This document shows, in pieces, positions 6,586-8,045 of a stretch of 8,045 nt of DNA (the stretch's first letter is position 1; each line of letters starts with the position of its first letter). The translations under genes and the position numbers were made by a program. The stretch lies in assembly GCA_937871605.1 (NCBI GenBank), contig CALMRM010000070.1, positions 1 through 8,045 of the forward strand, in the 5' to 3' direction. Under the pieces are notes generated by a model. That model saw nothing but the letters and a program-made list of their open reading frames with translations, did not search any database and was not told where the DNA came from. The stretch comes from an uncultured Terriglobus sp. GTDB taxonomy: Bacteria > Acidobacteriota > Terriglobia > Terriglobales > Acidobacteriaceae.

Positions 6586-6800
6586 GTTGTGGTGGGCATC
6601 GTCTGTCAACGTGAAGCGTTGTGGTGGGGCATCGTCTAACAACGTGCAGCGTTGTTCTCCCGCAGCGCTTGTCAACGTGCAGCGTTGTGATCGGGCATTG
6701 TCTATCAACGTGCAGCGTTGTTCTTCCGCAGCGATTGTCAACGTGCAGCGTTGTTCTTCCGCAGCGATTGTCAACGTGCAGCGTTGTTCTCCCGCAGCGC
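6584..6800. repeat. 33-bp tandem repeat (minisatellite), six full units plus a diverging seventh
   Basis: Units begin with GCGTTGT at 6584, 6616, 6649, 6682, 6715, 6748 and 6781, with spacings of 32 and then five times 33. Two unit types occur. Type A carries GGTGGGGCATCGTCT-like centres (units 1, 2 and, diverged, 4). Type B carries TTCTYCCGCAGCGMTTGTC (units 3, 5, 6, and the start of 7). Units 5 and 6 are identical over all 33 bases, implying recent duplication. Junctions between units contain the inverted repeat CAACG-TGCAG-CGTTG. Because 33 is a multiple of three, spurious repetitive reading frames run through it on both strands; none has a convincing start or ribosome site. Confidence 0.85.
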
Positions 6801-6884
6801 TTACCATCCCGCAGCGCTAGTCATCCCGCAGCGCTAGTCATCCCCAAAGCTTGTCATCCCGCAGCACCCAAAGCTTGCCATCCC
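6794..6884. repeat. 17-bp GCAGCGCTAGTCATCCC repeat and derivatives
   Basis: GCAGCGCTAGTCATCCC occurs twice exactly (6811-6827 and 6828-6844) after a diverged copy ending TTACCATCCC (6794-6810). A 16-base variant with CAAAGCTTGTCATCCC (6845-6860) and a 24-base variant ending AAAGCTTGCCATCCC (6861-6884) follow. The array begins inside the last 33-bp unit, which already contains CCCGCAGCGCTT, so the two repeat families grade into each other. Confidence 0.7.
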
Positions 6885-6910
6885 GCAGCGAAGCGGAGGG
6901 ATCTGCATTT
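6879..6910. repeat. CATCCCGCAGCGAAGCGG-type imperfect palindrome element
   Basis: ATCCC (6880-6884) and GGGAT (6898-6902) bracket GCAGCGAAGCGGA, giving an imperfect stem, then CTGCATTT. I recall similar 'TCATCC..GAGCGAAGCG..GGATCTGC' sequences as common interspersed intergenic elements in Acidobacteriota and some other phyla; that resemblance is from memory, not a search. The preceding 17-bp repeats look like serial copies of its left part. Confidence 0.45.
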
Positions 6911-6934
6911 CTGCGAACAGCACCCGCGATTGCC

Positions 6935-6940
6935 TATACT
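6935..6940 (+). promoter_or_regulatory. Candidate -10 box (TATACT) of the second FG-GAP gene
   Basis: TATACT matches TATAAT at five of six positions and lies only 7 bases before the ATG at 6948. Transcription from it would start at about the start codon, giving a leaderless or nearly leaderless mRNA. This agrees with the lack of any Shine-Dalgarno. No good -35 is visible at 16-19 bases upstream. Confidence 0.4.
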
Positions 6941-6947
6941 TGGCCCC

Positions 6948-8045
6948 ATGCACCTGCCCCGCCGCCGTTTCCTGGGTTCCACCGCGTTCCTGCTCGGCGG
7001 CGCGCTGACGGAGGCGCTGGCCACGCCGGTATGGCGGTGGCGCGACGAGGCCCTCCTGCAGACTGCAAAGGCAAACATCCCGGCTCAACCGCATTTCGTC
7101 GACGTCGCCGCACAGGCCGGCGTCACCGCGACGAACGTGTGGGGCGGCATCGACCATAAGACCGCCATCATCGAGGCCAAGGGCAGCGGCCTGGCCTTTT
7201 ACGACTACGATCACGACGGCTGGCTGGACATCTACCTGACCAACGGTGACCGCCTCGGCACCACGTGGCCCGCAGGCAAGGCACCCACCGCGCACCTGTA
7301 CAAAAACAACCGCGACGGCACCTTTACCGACGTCACAGAGCACAGCGGCCTGGGCGTCACCGGCTGGCAGACCGGCGTGTGCGTGGGCGACTACAACAAC
7401 GACGGCTGGGACGACCTCTTCTGCACTTTCTGGGGGCACAACCGGCTGTGGCGCAACAACGGCAATGGCACCTTCACCGATGTGACCCGCGCCGCTGGCC
7501 TGCACAGCGAACAGGTGCGCTGGGGCGCGGGCTGCACCTTTCTCGACTATGACCGCGACGGGCTGCTGGACCTGTTCGTCTGCAATTACCTCCAGCTCGA
7601 CCCGGCGCACGTGCCCATCGCGGACAGCAAGCACTTCTGCCAGTGGAAGGGCGTGCCGGTGATGTGCGGCCCACGCGGCCTGCCGCCGGACACAAACCTC
7701 CTGTTCCACAACAATGGCGACGGCACGTTTACGGATGTGTCGGAGAAGGCAGGCATCCTCAAGCCTGGGCCGCGCTACTCCATCACGTCTGTCTCCTACG
7801 ACTTCGACAACGACGGCTGGCCCGACCTCTACATTGCGGTCGATTCACAGCCCAGCATTCTTTTTCGCAACAATCACGACGGCACCTTTACCGACGTGGC
7901 GGTGCCCGCGGGCTGTGCCTACAGCGACGGCGGGCAGGAGCAGGCGGGCATGGGAGTGGCGGTGGCCGCCTACGACGGTGACGGCCACTATGACATCTTC
8001 AAGACCAACTTTGCCGACGACACCAGCAACCTCTATCACGCCAAC
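6948..8045 (+). CDS. Tat-exported CRTAC1-type FG-GAP/VCBS repeat protein (partial, C-terminus missing)
   Basis: The frame is open for 366 codons to the window edge. The N-terminus LPRRRFLGSTAFLLGGALTE is a twin-arginine signal (RR-x-FL), with likely cleavage after ALA25. FG-GAP/VCBS repeats follow. Calcium-loop motifs are DYDHDGWLDI (86), DYNNDGWDDL (148), DYDRDGLLDL (200), DFDNDGWPDL (285) and YDGDGHYDI (342). The paired turns NRDGTFTDVT, NGNGTFTDVT, NGDGTFTDVS and NHDGTFTDV are well kept. Between the third and fourth loops a two-cysteine segment, CQWKGVPVMCGPRGLPP (231-247), is typical of this family; the equivalent part of the larger upstream protein has no cysteines. Related proteins generally end in an ASPIC/UnbV domain, which would lie beyond the window. 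The predicted role is a periplasmic or surface beta-propeller binding protein of unknown ligand. It is separated from the upstream paralogue by 575 bases of repeats and probably has its own promoter. The start is chosen from the Tat motif; TTG at 6930 is a weaker alternative. Confidence 0.92.
   Translation, partial: MHLPRRRFLGSTAFLLGGALTEALATPVWRWRDEALLQTAKANIPAQPHFVDVAAQAGVTATNVWGGIDHKTAIIEAKGSGLAFYDYDHDGWLDIYLTNGDRLGTTWPAGKAPTAHLYKNNRDGTFTDVTEHSGLGVTGWQTGVCVGDYNNDGWDDLFCTFWGHNRLWRNNGNGTFTDVTRAAGLHSEQVRWGAGCTFLDYDRDGLLDLFVCNYLQLDPAHVPIADSKHFCQWKGVPVMCGPRGLPPDTNLLFHNNGDGTFTDVSEKAGILKPGPRYSITSVSYDFDNDGWPDLYIAVDSQPSILFRNNHDGTFTDVAVPAGCAYSDGGQEQAGMGVAVAAYDGDGHYDIFKTNFADDTSNLYHAN

Noticed and set aside
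6584..6800. CRISPR array
   Set aside because: The whole 33-bp period is repeated with only small variation, so there are no unique spacers between constant repeats, and no cas gene is nearby.
6491..6820. Plus-strand 109-residue and minus-strand 96-residue frames with an 11-residue repeat
   Set aside because: They arise because the 33-bp DNA repeat is a multiple of three. Both strands are open, there is no ribosome site, and the composition is low-complexity.

Overview
The window looks like a piece of a GC-rich Acidobacteriota chromosome, most likely class Terriglobia (Terriglobus/Granulicella/Edaphobacter-like). This is inferred from three things: an Oar-type TonB-dependent receptor with an N-terminal carboxypeptidase-regulatory-like domain, large exported FG-GAP/VCBS proteins of the CRTAC1-ASPIC/UnbV type, and intergenic palindromes of the GGGGC-TTC-GCCCC kind. 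No database search was possible, so the taxonomy is a pattern-based inference.

Layout. (1) Positions 1-2248, minus strand: the first 749 codons of a TonB-dependent outer-membrane receptor, cut by the left edge. (2) Positions 2249-2490: a divergent intergenic region. It holds a good minus-strand sigma70-like promoter (TTGACA, 18-bp spacer, TAGTAT) and two inverted repeats, one centred exactly on the -10 and one whose left arm is the -35. (3) Positions 2491-6372, plus strand: one 1293-residue exported multidomain protein, with a twin-arginine-like signal, an uncharacterised N-terminal region, FG-GAP/VCBS repeats, an ASPIC/UnbV domain, a thioredoxin-fold domain that has lost both CXXC cysteines, and seven 34-residue TPR units. 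(4) Positions 6373-6947: 575 bases with no credible gene but full of repeats. In order these are a hairpin at the stop codon, a REP/BIME-like palindrome cluster with a possible terminator, a degenerate roughly 20-bp GTGTC repeat, a 33-bp tandem repeat of six to seven units, a 17-bp repeat, and a CATCCCGCAGCGAAGCGG-type element. (5) Positions 6948-8045, plus strand: the first 366 codons of a second Tat-type CRTAC1/FG-GAP protein, cut by the right edge.

How the parts may fit together. All three genes encode envelope or exported proteins. The receptor would import or bind a ligand at the outer membrane. The two FG-GAP proteins would be folded in the cytoplasm, exported by Tat, and act in the periplasm or at the surface as calcium-stabilised beta-propeller binding proteins. 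The larger one adds a probable non-catalytic thioredoxin fold and a TPR docking array. The shared promoter region suggests that the receptor and the giant FG-GAP protein are co-regulated. Their actual substrate or partner cannot be read from the sequence. No tRNA, rRNA, CRISPR array, transposase or integrase was seen.
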